From assembly GCA_903870275.1 (NCBI GenBank), contig CAIQCK010000056.1, forward strand, positions 62,001 through 126,000: a stretch of DNA of 64,000 nt. The letters are read 5' to 3'. The notes under the pieces were generated by a model, which searched no databases, was not told where the DNA came from, and was given only the letters and a program-made list of their open reading frames with translations. This document shows, one piece after another, positions 51,818 to 60,923 of the stretch. The position numbers were made by a program, and so were the translations under genes. The first letter of the stretch is position 1; each line of letters begins with the position of its first letter. The stretch comes from an uncultured bacterium. Lineage in GTDB: Bacteria > Verrucomicrobiota > Verrucomicrobiia > CAIQCK01.

Positions 51818-53221
51818 CTACGCACCTGCAGAATTCCTCCACAGGTCCCAAATTGCCCATTCCAAGAAAAGCCTATTGTGGGCGCACATCCTCTCATCCA
51901 GCATCCAAATCGAACCATTGGTGATTCTCGCTTGGTAGGGACAACCGCCGCCGCAGATACCGACCGCAGGGCAATCAGAACAGACGGACATCTTCAGGGG
52001 CATGCGCCTTGCCCACTCTTTGTAGACCTCGTCAGCGGTGAAAACAATGTCGCCCTCGTTCACGTTATGATTGAAGTAATCTCTCGATGACAAAAATGCT
52101 TGGCACGGGCCGATATCGCCGTTCGGCGCCAACACAATTTGGTTCCCAATGGCCCCACAGTCTCTCAAGTGAATTTTCCTCTCAACGAAGGGCCTCAACT
52201 TCCTCATCACTCTGTCTTCGTAGATCCCCCGCTCTCTCAGGATCTCAAAACACTTCAGCATTTGCTCGGTCGCAAAGCCAATGTCAACAGCCCAAGGATT
52301 CTTTCGGTCCGGCAGATCGGTCATGATGTTGAATCCAATGCTCTTAACAGGGAATTCGCGCATGAGATACTGGACATGATCAGGGAGATCCCGCACATTG
52401 TGTGAACCGATCGTGATCGATAGACTGAGTTTTTTCACGCCTGCTCGGTTGAGCAAGCTGAATCCATGTCTGGCTTCATCAAACGCGCCCGAGCCATCGG
52501 CATGAATGCGGACCATGTTGTGAGCGTCGCTCTTGCCATCAAGAGACACGGACACGGACACGTCGAGATCTCGAATGCGGCGGGCGAATCCCTCTGTAAT
52601 CAGACTGCCGTTGGTGATTAGGCTGCAATCAGTCCGCGCAGATTCGTGATGAGTTCGAATATATTCGATTCCGTCGATCAGAACATCTCGGTTCAACAGA
52701 GGTTCGCCACCGTAGAACAAAATCTTCCTCTTGTCATTCTCTGTGCCAGTTGAGACCCGAAAGAACAGGTCAAGCCCCTTGATGAGCGTCTGCCTGGTCA
52801 TGCGGTCGAACCGATAATTCCTTCCGAACGAATTCTCCAAGAAACAATACTTGCAGTGCAGATTGCAGGAATCTGTTGGCAAGACATACAGCATCCGAAT
52901 GTCCACATCGACCGGGATCTTAGGGAAGTAGCTCGTCACGCTTTCTGAGGCATGGCCGTCCACGAGGAAACCATTCTTGGCTAGAGCCGCATACAACGGC
53001 TCAACTTCCTCAGCTTCAAAACCGGTTTTGGCGAGCACCTCTGAAAACGAAGTCGGAATTCTGAAACTGTTGAAAAACTTAGACGACGTGTCATCAAGGA
53101 AGACGACCGTGAGCATTAAGGAATGGTATAGAGCGGTCGTTCCGTTTCGTCGATAGGCAAAAGCAAAACGGGAAACCTGCACCTTCTTGTCGCCAAGAGG
53201 CGAGTTTTGGGCACTTGGCAT
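51818..53221 (-). CDS. Radical SAM/SPASM peptide maturase
   Basis: 467 residues; the start at 53221 is kept because the N-terminal segment VSRFAFAYRRNGTTALYHSL is the usual opening of peptide-modifying radical SAM enzymes. Residues 1-100 form the N-terminal helical/RRE-like region. The radical SAM core has CNLHCKYC (Cys119, 123, 126) binding the [4Fe-4S] cluster, YGGEPLLN and ITNGSLIT. The SPASM domain (about 350-455) carries CGAIGNQIVLAPNGDIGPC, CSDCPAVGICGGGC and CAHN, enough Cys for auxiliary clusters. Such enzymes make thioether or carbon-carbon crosslinks in ribosomal peptides. A Cys-rich short peptide lies 12 bp upstream and is the likely substrate. Base composition is lower in GC than the flanks, a sign of transfer. 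Confidence 0.88.
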   Translation of the reverse strand: MPSAQNSPLGDKKVQVSRFAFAYRRNGTTALYHSLMLTVVFLDDTSSKFFNSFRIPTSFSEVLAKTGFEAEEVEPLYAALAKNGFLVDGHASESVTSYFPKIPVDVDIRMLYVLPTDSCNLHCKYCFLENSFGRNYRFDRMTRQTLIKGLDLFFRVSTGTENDKRKILFYGGEPLLNRDVLIDGIEYIRTHHESARTDCSLITNGSLITEGFARRIRDLDVSVSVSLDGKSDAHNMVRIHADGSGAFDEARHGFSLLNRAGVKKLSLSITIGSHNVRDLPDHVQYLMREFPVKSIGFNIMTDLPDRKNPWAVDIGFATEQMLKCFEILRERGIYEDRVMRKLRPFVERKIHLRDCGAIGNQIVLAPNGDIGPCQAFLSSRDYFNHNVNEGDIVFTADEVYKEWARRMPLKMSVCSDCPAVGICGGGCPYQARITNGSIWMLDERMCAHNRLFLEWAIWDLWRNSAGA

Positions 53222-53233
53222 CCGAGGCTACTC

Positions 53234-53437
53234 TCAGCGCTCGCGAGATTCCGTGACCAAGACGCTGAGATGGCGCGGAACTGCACCCATGCACTGCGAG
53301 CACGCACACATGCAGTCGCAAATGGCACAGGCGCATTCAGGAGAAACGTCTCTCGCTTCGTCGGGACTAACTTGGCCGAACATCTGCGAACGGGTCGTTG
53401 CCTCGGGCACCACGAATTCAAGACGCCGTTTTTTCAT
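53234..53437 (-). CDS. Cys-rich RiPP precursor peptide candidate
   Basis: 67 residues from the ATG at 53437 (a longer frame starts at 53464). Three parts: leader 1-34 (MKKRRLEFVVPEATTRSQMF, then GQVSPDEARDVSPE), core 35-49 with seven cysteines at 35, 37, 40, 42, 44, 46 and 49 (CACAICDCMCACSQC), and a follower of 18 residues (MGAVPRHLSVLVTESRER). The Cys spacing CxCxxCxCxCxCxxC is symmetric about the middle Cys. The stop is 12 bp before the radical SAM/SPASM gene, so the two are surely cotranscribed. Ranthipeptide/sactipeptide-type crosslinking is the expected fate; a metal-binding peptide is the alternative. No known precursor family was recognised with certainty. Confidence 0.75.
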   Translation of the reverse strand: MKKRRLEFVVPEATTRSQMFGQVSPDEARDVSPECACAICDCMCACSQCMGAVPRHLSVLVTESRER

Positions 53438-53511
53438 ACGTCGAAAGTCTCTATCAGTTCGCATGGATCGTCAACAGTAAAAACACACCATGCGATGCGG
53501 CTGGGGAAGCC

Positions 53512-54855
53512 TTATCTGGACATCATCCGTTTCAGACTCAACAGGTTCCGCATCAGGTATCGTGCCTGATGGAAGTTGTCCTTGCGCTTGTTGCTTATGC
53601 CCACACGCTTCAGGTCCTTGCCGGAACGATCCACGGCCTGACGCCAGACGCCGTGGCCGGGCACGGGCATCACCTTCAGCGTGTAGGCGCGCAGGCGCTC
53701 ATACCATTCGCAGGCCCACGCCGCGCCGGTGTGTTCGAGGACCATCATGCAAGCGATCATGGCCTCGCAGTGCGCCCACATGGTCTTCACGTCGTATTCC
53801 GGGCCGGCTGGATGCTTTTTCGTGGCGACGACGTGGAAGTTGCCGTCGCCCAAGCCATCGTTGACGGGGTCCCAGCACAGCTCCAGGAAGCGACGGATGC
53901 GCCCGGCGGCTTCGTCAAACAACTTCCGATCACCCCGGCGCAGCGCCTCGGTCATGACAATCCAGAGCGTCTCGATCGTGTGGCCGACGAACATGTGCGT
54001 TTCGGCGCCGGGTGCGCGGCTGTAATCGTGTCGCAGGAATTCGTTGACGATACGGCGCTCCGGATTCCAGAACTTGCGCATGATCAGCTCAACGTGCCGT
54101 TGCTGGATTTCCTCCAGGTGCGGGTCGCGATGACGGGAGAGCAAACCGGTCAGCATGCAGAGAGTGACCATCGAGTGCGCCTGCGAGCGCAAGCCGCGCG
54201 GATCGAGGTCCAGACCGGTATATTGCGTGGTGTGCGTGTCGGTGTAGTCGGGGCTGTCGTAAGCCTGTATGGCCGCCCGCAACGACTCCTTCGCCAGGTC
54301 GAGATCCTGCTGCTGGCCCGCGGCTCGATGATATTCCGCCAACCCCAATGCGGCGAAGAGCCAGCCAAAAACATTTCCGCCGAGGCCCTCCAACAAGGAG
54401 CCGTCGCGGCGGACCTTCCGGTTCCATTGGCCGCCGCCGGCGTGCATGTGCTTGACCATGAAATCGCGCGTCTGCCGGGCGATGTCCAGCCAGCGTGGGT
54501 CGCGGCCAAATTCGTTGTAGAGGAACGAATAGACCCAGATACCGCGGCCCTGATACCAGATGTATTTCTCGTCGTTGGCAACCGAGCCGTCGTCGTTGAG
54601 TTCGCACAGGAACCCGCCGTGCTGCCGGTCCACGGCTCCCTTTTCCCAAAACGGCAGATATTGATTGAACAGCCGGTCTTGGTAATCGTCACGAAGTTGG
54701 GCCAGGGTCATCCCCGCGAGGCGCTCGGGCGCGTCCGATGGCTTCGCCGGCCCGCGGGCCGGCTCGGCGCCAAAGGAAAGCGCAGAAGCCGCCAGCGGAA
54801 CAACCCGTCCCATCGCCGTGACGACACCCGCCGCCAAAAAATCACGCCTGTGCAT
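53512..54855 (-). CDS. Tat-exported N-acylglucosamine 2-epimerase (AGE) family protein
   Basis: 447 residues with a Tat signal (MHRRDFLAAGVVTAMG). The alpha/alpha-barrel of the AGE/mannose isomerase/cellobiose epimerase superfamily: VDRQHGGFLCELNDDG, YIWYQGRGIWVYSFLYNEF, NVFGWLFAALGLAEYHRA, FVGHTIETLWIV (His of the active site), VKTMWAHCEAMIACM and KDNFHQARYLMRNLL. These enzymes interconvert sugars at C2; here it acts outside the cytosol. It is on the same strand as the HzsA-like gene upstream (65 bp gap). Confidence 0.85.
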   Translation of the reverse strand: MHRRDFLAAGVVTAMGRVVPLAASALSFGAEPARGPAKPSDAPERLAGMTLAQLRDDYQDRLFNQYLPFWEKGAVDRQHGGFLCELNDDGSVANDEKYIWYQGRGIWVYSFLYNEFGRDPRWLDIARQTRDFMVKHMHAGGGQWNRKVRRDGSLLEGLGGNVFGWLFAALGLAEYHRAAGQQQDLDLAKESLRAAIQAYDSPDYTDTHTTQYTGLDLDPRGLRSQAHSMVTLCMLTGLLSRHRDPHLEEIQQRHVELIMRKFWNPERRIVNEFLRHDYSRAPGAETHMFVGHTIETLWIVMTEALRRGDRKLFDEAAGRIRRFLELCWDPVNDGLGDGNFHVVATKKHPAGPEYDVKTMWAHCEAMIACMMVLEHTGAAWACEWYERLRAYTLKVMPVPGHGVWRQAVDRSGKDLKRVGISNKRKDNFHQARYLMRNLLSLKRMMSR

Positions 54856-54919
54856 GTAACAGTTCCTTGCTCAAGTCATTTCGCCACAGTCTCATTGGGT
54901 TTTTATCGGCGCGTCACCG

Positions 54920-57900
54920 CTAATTGGCCGGTTGCCGTTCCACCGACGCCAGATCGCGGCGGGGTTCCGCCCACGCCTTGACGACGGCGGCCTCGACGAG
55001 CGCGCGGGCGGCGCGGTAGTCGGCGTCGGTCTGGCTCGCGTAAACCGGCTGGCTGCATTTGCCGCGTCCGCCGGCTTCCTTGGCCAGCGGCCCTGTCAGA
55101 AAAAGGCTCTGCGACGGGGCGCGGAGATTGATCCAGTCCATGCGCGTCACCGTTTTCGCTTCGTGGCAGGCGGCGCAACGGCGCGCGTGCAGTTCGGTCA
55201 GGCTCTTCATCAGCGCGCTGTCGCCGGGGAGATCATAGGCGGGCCGGGCGGCGCGCTTGTTGACAAAGCGGTCGTGGTAGGGCGCGTTGGCGTCTATCCA
55301 CATCACCAGACGCAGCCGGTCGTCTTCGCTCAGCTTCACCGCGCCGCGATGGGTGGCGTCGGTCAGGCAAGCAATGAGCCTGCTCTTGTGCGAACCGTAG
55401 GCCAGCGGCGGCGTGATGCTCGCGTCCTGCGCGCGAACGGCGGAAATGGAGACGAGGTTCTTCTCAAGAATCGTCTCGTAGGCGCGGTTGTGGCCGTAGC
55501 CGCTCACGGCGGCGTCGAACGAAATCAGGCCGCCGGAAAAATCCACGCCGCCCGCCGGCTTCAAGCCGCTGTGGCAACCGGCGCAATTCCGGTCGAGCAC
55601 GGGCTGGATGTCGCGCAGGAAACTAACGGGCCGGTCGCCCCATGGCGGCGGCTGCGGGTCGCTGGCGGGGCGCAGCATGGCCATGGAAACCGTGTGTTGC
55701 GCGGGCACGGGCGCGACGGTTTTGCTTTCGTGGCAGCCGGTGCAGGCGCGTTGTTCGCCGGGCTGGAAGCTGATGAACGACCGCATGCGGCGCAGTTCCA
55801 TCCGGTTTTTGTCGAGCAGTTGGAAGTAAACCGCCGTGTCCACCGGCACGCGGAACCTGGCGCTGCCATCGCGCTCGACCGGCACGTCGCCGAGAATGCG
55901 GATGGGCGTCCAACTCATCAGGTTTTTCCGTTCCGCGCCGGGGCCGCCGTAACCGTGGTCCTCGCCGTAACGCTGGCCGCCGCGCTCGTTGTCGTAGGGC
56001 CATCCGATCGGCTCGGAGATGCGCACGAAGCGGACGCGCTCCGGCGCAATGCCGTCGCACCCGTAGCTGGCGCTGCTCAGCACGCACGTGGCGAACCGCT
56101 CGCGGGGAACCGTCACGTCGGGCAACACCGGTGGCCGTTGCCTCGCGCGCAGCGGCATGGGCGTGAAGCACGAGATCGTCGCGTCGCGGTAGATGAGTTC
56201 CTTCGTGCCGAAGACATCCACGAGATAGATCGCGTAACCCGCCGAATCCACTTCACTGCCCGGGCCGGTCCTGCCGGTGCCGTAGGTGTAAGCGGCCAGA
56301 AAAGTTTTCTCCGACAGCGGCCATGGATGCATGTAGTAGCCGCCGGCATCGCGCACGCCGCCCTCCGGCGCGGGCACGCCGTCCATGCCGCCTTCGGGCG
56401 GGACGACGTTCGGCGTGACGATGCGGATGCCATGCGGGTCGTTGATGCCGAGGCCCGCCGTCACCACGACCACCGGCCCGGCGGCCAGCGTGTGATGGCC
56501 CGCCGCGACGCAGACGAGCTTCTGGTTTCGCGTGCCGGGAATGGAGCGGACATCTTCGAGCGCCCACGGGTTGACGAAGTGCTGCTTGAAGATCGCGTCG
56601 GCCTGCGTGCCGTCGGGCCGGACGGTCCAAAGCGACTGGATGAACGCCCAGCTCCGCTCGTGATACTCCCAGCGCGTGTAGCCGATGGAGCCGTCGTCGA
56701 GCGTGTGCGGCAGATAGTCACCATCCTTGCTCACGCTGAGGCGGCGGATGCCGGCGCCGTTGGGGCGCATGACGTAGAGGTTGCAACTCGTCTCGTCCTT
56801 GTTGAATTCGTTGCACTGGAGCGAGGTGGCGCAACGCTCCGAGACGAAGACGATGTCGCCGTTGGGGGCGTAGGTCGGATCGAGGTCGCTCCATTCGCCG
56901 CGCGTGATCTGGCGCAGGCCGCGGCCGTCCATGCCGACTTCAAAAATATGCGTTGGCTCCTCGGTGTGGCGCAGGCGATAGCTCTGGGTGCGGTCGAGCC
57001 AGCCGTCGGGCGGCTGCCCGCTCTTCGCCCTGGCGTAGCCGAAGACAATGCGCTTGCCGTCCCAGCTCAGGTCCGCGCCATGGACATGGCCGGGACCGAG
57101 TGCGCCGTTCAGGATGGGTTGCACCTGCGGCGCGGCGTCCGGTCCAGCGAGCGTGAGGATGCAGAGGTCGCCGCCGGGCCGCGAGACCCACGGCATGTGG
57201 TTGAGGCAGACATCGGGATACGTCTCCTGACAATAACGCTTCACCACCAGCATTCGGTCGAAATTCAACAGCGGGTTGCGGAACGCGAGCCGCCGCATGG
57301 CCCAGCGGACTTTGAAATAGAGCGGCCGGATGGTTTCGGCGGATGCGTGGGCGCCGAGGGCGCGCAGTTCACCGGCCGCCTCGTCAAACTCGCGCTCGAA
57401 CGGCGCGACGTCCACGCCCGCGCGGGCAAGCTCCGACGCCAGCCGCCGCCCCCGCTCGATGAAATGGGCGGTCGCCGCCGTCATGTCAGGAGGGCCGAGG
57501 ACTGCTTTCTTCGACCACCGGCTCAGGCTGCTCTGCGTTGCGGGCCGATGGAGCGCGAGGTTCCGATCCGGCTGCGCCGGGCCGTAGATTTCCACCTCGT
57601 CGAGATGAAAATAAACCGGCTTGGCGCTGGGAATCTGAAGCCGCACGAAGCGCGTTCGCACGTCGCCTTCGCGGAACTTCACCTCCAAGGGCGGCGCGCC
57701 CGAGACGCCGCCGAAGTGTTGGCTTTTCTGGTCGTGGATTTGCCGCCACTGTTTGCCGTCGTCGGAGGCGAGGATGCGGAGCGCGTCGGCGTTGTGCAGG
57801 CCGGGCGCGTAATCGAGCCGGTTGAAGACCACGATGCGGGCGATGGCCTGCGGCTCGCCGAGGTCCACCTGCCACCACGGATTCGGTTCCTGTGCGGTAT

Positions 57901-58114
57901 GGAAACCGTATCGGCCGTTCTTCACCCCATCCACCGCGCCGGCGGCGTCGGCTTGTGTGGGCGCCGGCTTGTCCTGCCAGGCTTCGGTCTGCCGGAGCCA
58001 GTCCGCTTCAATTTGCTCGCGCATCGGAGCCGGCAGCGCCATCGCCACCGCAACGGCAACAAGAAACCCAAACGAGCCGATGGCCAATCGAAGTTTGGGC
58101 GACGTCCTCTTCAC
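54920..58114 (-). CDS. Large exported PD40 beta-propeller/multihaem protein (HzsA-like)
   Basis: 1064 residues with an N-terminal signal anchor (LAIGSFGFLVAVAVAMALPAP). Order: F5/8-type discoidin domain (about 40-180, PWWQVDLGEPQAIARIVVFN … DEVEIYG), helical linker, a PD40/WD-like propeller (about 330-620, LSWDGKRIVFGYAR, PTYAPNGDIVFVSERCA), then a C-terminal half with three CxxCH haem motifs: CTGCHESKT (about residue 790), CAGCHSG (845) and CAACHEAKT (981). The plan is that of 'HzsA-related' proteins named after the hydrazine synthase alpha subunit, which are widespread in non-anammox Planctomycetes and Verrucomicrobiota; no hydrazine metabolism is implied. It probably oxidises or binds a substrate at the cell surface. 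Confidence 0.75.
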   Translation of the reverse strand: MKRTSPKLRLAIGSFGFLVAVAVAMALPAPMREQIEADWLRQTEAWQDKPAPTQADAAGAVDGVKNGRYGFHTAQEPNPWWQVDLGEPQAIARIVVFNRLDYAPGLHNADALRILASDDGKQWRQIHDQKSQHFGGVSGAPPLEVKFREGDVRTRFVRLQIPSAKPVYFHLDEVEIYGPAQPDRNLALHRPATQSSLSRWSKKAVLGPPDMTAATAHFIERGRRLASELARAGVDVAPFEREFDEAAGELRALGAHASAETIRPLYFKVRWAMRRLAFRNPLLNFDRMLVVKRYCQETYPDVCLNHMPWVSRPGGDLCILTLAGPDAAPQVQPILNGALGPGHVHGADLSWDGKRIVFGYARAKSGQPPDGWLDRTQSYRLRHTEEPTHIFEVGMDGRGLRQITRGEWSDLDPTYAPNGDIVFVSERCATSLQCNEFNKDETSCNLYVMRPNGAGIRRLSVSKDGDYLPHTLDDGSIGYTRWEYHERSWAFIQSLWTVRPDGTQADAIFKQHFVNPWALEDVRSIPGTRNQKLVCVAAGHHTLAAGPVVVVTAGLGINDPHGIRIVTPNVVPPEGGMDGVPAPEGGVRDAGGYYMHPWPLSEKTFLAAYTYGTGRTGPGSEVDSAGYAIYLVDVFGTKELIYRDATISCFTPMPLRARQRPPVLPDVTVPRERFATCVLSSASYGCDGIAPERVRFVRISEPIGWPYDNERGGQRYGEDHGYGGPGAERKNLMSWTPIRILGDVPVERDGSARFRVPVDTAVYFQLLDKNRMELRRMRSFISFQPGEQRACTGCHESKTVAPVPAQHTVSMAMLRPASDPQPPPWGDRPVSFLRDIQPVLDRNCAGCHSGLKPAGGVDFSGGLISFDAAVSGYGHNRAYETILEKNLVSISAVRAQDASITPPLAYGSHKSRLIACLTDATHRGAVKLSEDDRLRLVMWIDANAPYHDRFVNKRAARPAYDLPGDSALMKSLTELHARRCAACHEAKTVTRMDWINLRAPSQSLFLTGPLAKEAGGRGKCSQPVYASQTDADYRAARALVEAAVVKAWAEPRRDLASVERQPAN

Positions 58115-58273
58115 GCGCCATTCTTACCACACCGGCATTCAGTCGAGCAGCCAAAAGTGAGCAAGCCCCGGCGCCCGCCATCGAGATTGCCATTGGCGGG
58201 ACGAGGCTGTAGGCTGCGACTCCGTTCGATGAACTGCGCGCGAGCACGATGAAATTTCAAAGAGGTCACTGCC

Positions 58274-59026
58274 ATGATGCGAATCCCGCAGATTCCTAGA
58301 ACCCCACACAGGCAACAACCCATGGACGCGTCATCCGGTTATTTGGACGTGCCTGGCCACAGGCGCGGCGGCTTCACCCTGGTGGAACTGTTGGTAGCCA
58401 TCAGCATCATCATTGTGCTGATGGGTTTGTTGTTTCCTACCATCAACATCATTAAAAACGCAGTCAACAGAGCCAGGGCAAAGACGACCATTGAACATCT
58501 TTGCATGGCAGCAAAATCCTATCACACCGAGTATGGCAAGTGGCCCGAACCGGCCAGCGATCAGGATCTCGTGTTGACGTTCAATGGTTTGGTGAATCCC
58601 GTCACAGGGCAAAAGGCCACCAGCGGTCAGGCGGCCAGCGACAACCCGCGCGCGATTCGGTACATGGAGATCCAATCGAAAGACGTGACGATCCGCGCCT
58701 TTGGCGAACAGACTCCGCTGGCGCTTTACGATCCCTGGTGGATGCCCTACGCCTACTGCTTCGACAACGGAAAGAAGGGCAGTTACTATTTGGGGCCGCT
58801 GCAAGACGGCAGACCGTCCAACTTGCAGGCATGGTCCGACACGACCGCCAACGACAACCAAGTCCCGGTCCCATTTAAAGACGACACTTCGGTCAAGACA
58901 GTCATCACGGAGGGCTACGCGTTTTTCTCCGACGGCCCCGACACGCGCACCGGCACTGGCCAGTCAAACCCAAACAGTAAAAACCCGACGAAAGCATACG
59001 AAGATGACGTCCGGAGCTGGCAATGA
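58274..59026 (+). CDS. Type II secretion/prepilin-like protein
   Basis: 250 residues; the ATG at 58274 follows AGAGGT. A class III prepilin signal: the GG|FTLVELLV cleavage site at about residues 32-33 followed by the Glu at +5 and a hydrophobic helix (AISIIIVLMGLLFPTINII). The body begins with ARAKTTIEHLCMAAKSYHTEYGKWPEP, the GspG-like region. A lone pseudopilin without the rest of a secretion system is common in this phylum. Its stop overlaps an ATG upstream of the next gene. Confidence 0.82.
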   Translation: MMRIPQIPRTPHRQQPMDASSGYLDVPGHRRGGFTLVELLVAISIIIVLMGLLFPTINIIKNAVNRARAKTTIEHLCMAAKSYHTEYGKWPEPASDQDLVLTFNGLVNPVTGQKATSGQAASDNPRAIRYMEIQSKDVTIRAFGEQTPLALYDPWWMPYAYCFDNGKKGSYYLGPLQDGRPSNLQAWSDTTANDNQVPVPFKDDTSVKTVITEGYAFFSDGPDTRTGTGQSNPNSKNPTKAYEDDVRSWQ

Positions 59027-59082
59027 ACGATGCTTTCGACTCGATGAAACTCCTGCGCAATCCAAGACTGAGAGGTGAACCC

Positions 59083-60921
59083 ATGCGACAATTCAAACAT
59101 CTGCTGATTATTTCCTGTCTGGCGGGCATTTGTTCCTTCTTCCTGGCGACCGATGCCAGCGCGGCGGAAAGCGGCGCGTTGGTCTGGGACACGGGAAAGC
59201 ATTCAGCGGAAAGTTTGCCGCCCGATGCGGTCGCCAGGCGGGAAGGATGGAAGGAAGTGGCGGGCGAAAATGTCATCGTCACCGGCGACGTCTGCATGGC
59301 CAACGGGTCTCTGGCGCTGGCGTTTCGCAAAGGCGCCCGCGGCGGCGAATGGTATTACCGGCTCGGCGGGACGATGGTGAAAGGACCGACGCTGGCGTTG
59401 GTGGGCGCCGGCGCGGACAGGGCGAAGACGCTCGGCGCGTTCAAGGTGATAGACAGCACGGCGACGAATGCCCTGCTGGAAGTGAGCGCCACATCGGAGG
59501 CGGGAAAGAAAATGGTCGCCCGCTTTTTCCTGAAGAAGGGCAAACCGTTTGTGGAAACACAGCCGGGCGAGGGAACGGAAAAAATACGGGTGGAGGCGCA
59601 GAGCCAGCACGCCGTGATGCCGGACCCGTACGCCGGCGATCTGGTCGTCAGCGCGTCGGAGACGGAGGCGAATGAACTTCGCTTCCCCGGCGAGCACGTG
59701 CTGGCGCAACTTGCCGACCACGGCAACGCGATCGTGTTGTGCGCGTGGCGGTCGCCGGACCAGGCGGTGAAGGTGACGCTGGAGGGAGCGGGCGGGCAGC
59801 GCGTGATTTCGGGCGCGGAGGTCGCTTATCGAAAGGACCGGCACATGAATGTGTGGGTGGCGGTGCTGGCCGCGCCTTCGATCTGGTGCCAGAAGAAAAT
59901 CGGCGACCTCAATGCCGTCAAGGACGTGAAGCTGGACTGGACGATTCCCTATCTGGCGTTGTGGCGCGCGGACTATCGGCGGGACCACGGGTGGATTGAT
60001 TCGTGGAAGGTAATCATCAAGAAGCCGAACGGCGAGTGGGAGGGATTCGGCGCTTCGCCCAAGAAAGCCGGAACGGTTTGGCATCCGATGCGCGGCACGT
60101 TTGCCTATCCGACGCATTTGGAAGGCGAGAGCGTTTATCTCCGCAACCCGGTCTATGAACGCCATCCGCAGACCAAGAACGACCCGAACGGCCTCGCGGT
60201 CATCTACCCGTTCCAGAAAATCGGCAAGAGTCCGAAAAACGTTTACGGCGTGATGGATGTGCTGACGGAGGCTTTCGAAGAAGCGCCGGAGTTCACACTG
60301 GCCGAAGACCTGCAGGTCAAGCGCCCGGCATGGGACAGGTATCCCGGCGTCTGCTACACGACCGGCGAGGTGGAGAAGATTTTCGACGACAACAAGGAAA
60401 AGGAGAAAAAGCAGGAGATCATCGAGCGGTTCAAGAAGATGAACCTCTTCTGCATCACCGTGAGGGGGCGCATCGAGGAATACATGAACTGGGGGAAGAA
60501 GACGCGTGAGTTTTGCGCGAAGGCGAAGGCCGAAAAGCCGCAAATCGCCGCGTTGGTGGACGAACTGGACGGCCAGATCGCGGAACTGGACACGGTTTAT
60601 GAGAAGCTGAAGCTCGCCGAACGGACGCCCGCCGCCGCCAACGCGCTCACCGACCAGATCGAGGCGCAGATCGGCAGTGATGACCCGAAGCGCGTGGACA
60701 AGGTCAAGGACTTGGGCCGGGCCACGCGAACCATCGCCAGCAACCAGGACGCGGCCACCGGCGAACTGCGCAGGGTCGCAAAGGAAACGAGGCAGCAGGC
60801 TGGCTATCGCATGATGGCCGCCGGGGATGACGCGTCATTCGACTTTGCGAACGAGATTAGGCGGCGCGCGCTGGAAGTGCTGCGAACCAGCATGGGCGTC
60901 GAAGGCGGATTCACCGACTAG
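59083..60921 (+). CDS. Exported protein of an uncharacterised family (paralogue 2)
   Basis: 612 residues from the ATG at 59083, chosen for the ribosome site AGAGGTG and the signal peptide (FKHLLIISCLAGICSFFLATDASA). It aligns over its whole length with the C-terminal 580 or so residues of the protein at 35563-37920 (for example GDVCMANGSLALAFRKGARG, HAVMPDPYAGDLVVSASET, LWV/NVWVAVLAAPSIWCQKK, GVMDVLTEAFEE), with the same helical ending (KVKDLGRATRTIASNQDAAT). It lacks the N-terminal carbohydrate-binding-like module. No known domain. It is 2 bp from the AMP-ligase gene downstream, which suggests one operon. Confidence 0.75.
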   Translation: MRQFKHLLIISCLAGICSFFLATDASAAESGALVWDTGKHSAESLPPDAVARREGWKEVAGENVIVTGDVCMANGSLALAFRKGARGGEWYYRLGGTMVKGPTLALVGAGADRAKTLGAFKVIDSTATNALLEVSATSEAGKKMVARFFLKKGKPFVETQPGEGTEKIRVEAQSQHAVMPDPYAGDLVVSASETEANELRFPGEHVLAQLADHGNAIVLCAWRSPDQAVKVTLEGAGGQRVISGAEVAYRKDRHMNVWVAVLAAPSIWCQKKIGDLNAVKDVKLDWTIPYLALWRADYRRDHGWIDSWKVIIKKPNGEWEGFGASPKKAGTVWHPMRGTFAYPTHLEGESVYLRNPVYERHPQTKNDPNGLAVIYPFQKIGKSPKNVYGVMDVLTEAFEEAPEFTLAEDLQVKRPAWDRYPGVCYTTGEVEKIFDDNKEKEKKQEIIERFKKMNLFCITVRGRIEEYMNWGKKTREFCAKAKAEKPQIAALVDELDGQIAELDTVYEKLKLAERTPAAANALTDQIEAQIGSDDPKRVDKVKDLGRATRTIASNQDAATGELRRVAKETRQQAGYRMMAAGDDASFDFANEIRRRALEVLRTSMGVEGGFTD

Positions 60922-60923
60922 CC

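Noticed and set aside
54932..58252. Plus-strand frame of 1106 codons antisense to the HzsA-like gene
   Set aside because: High-GC shadow frame; composition is His/Arg/Ala-rich without domains, while the minus strand encodes clear haem and propeller motifs.
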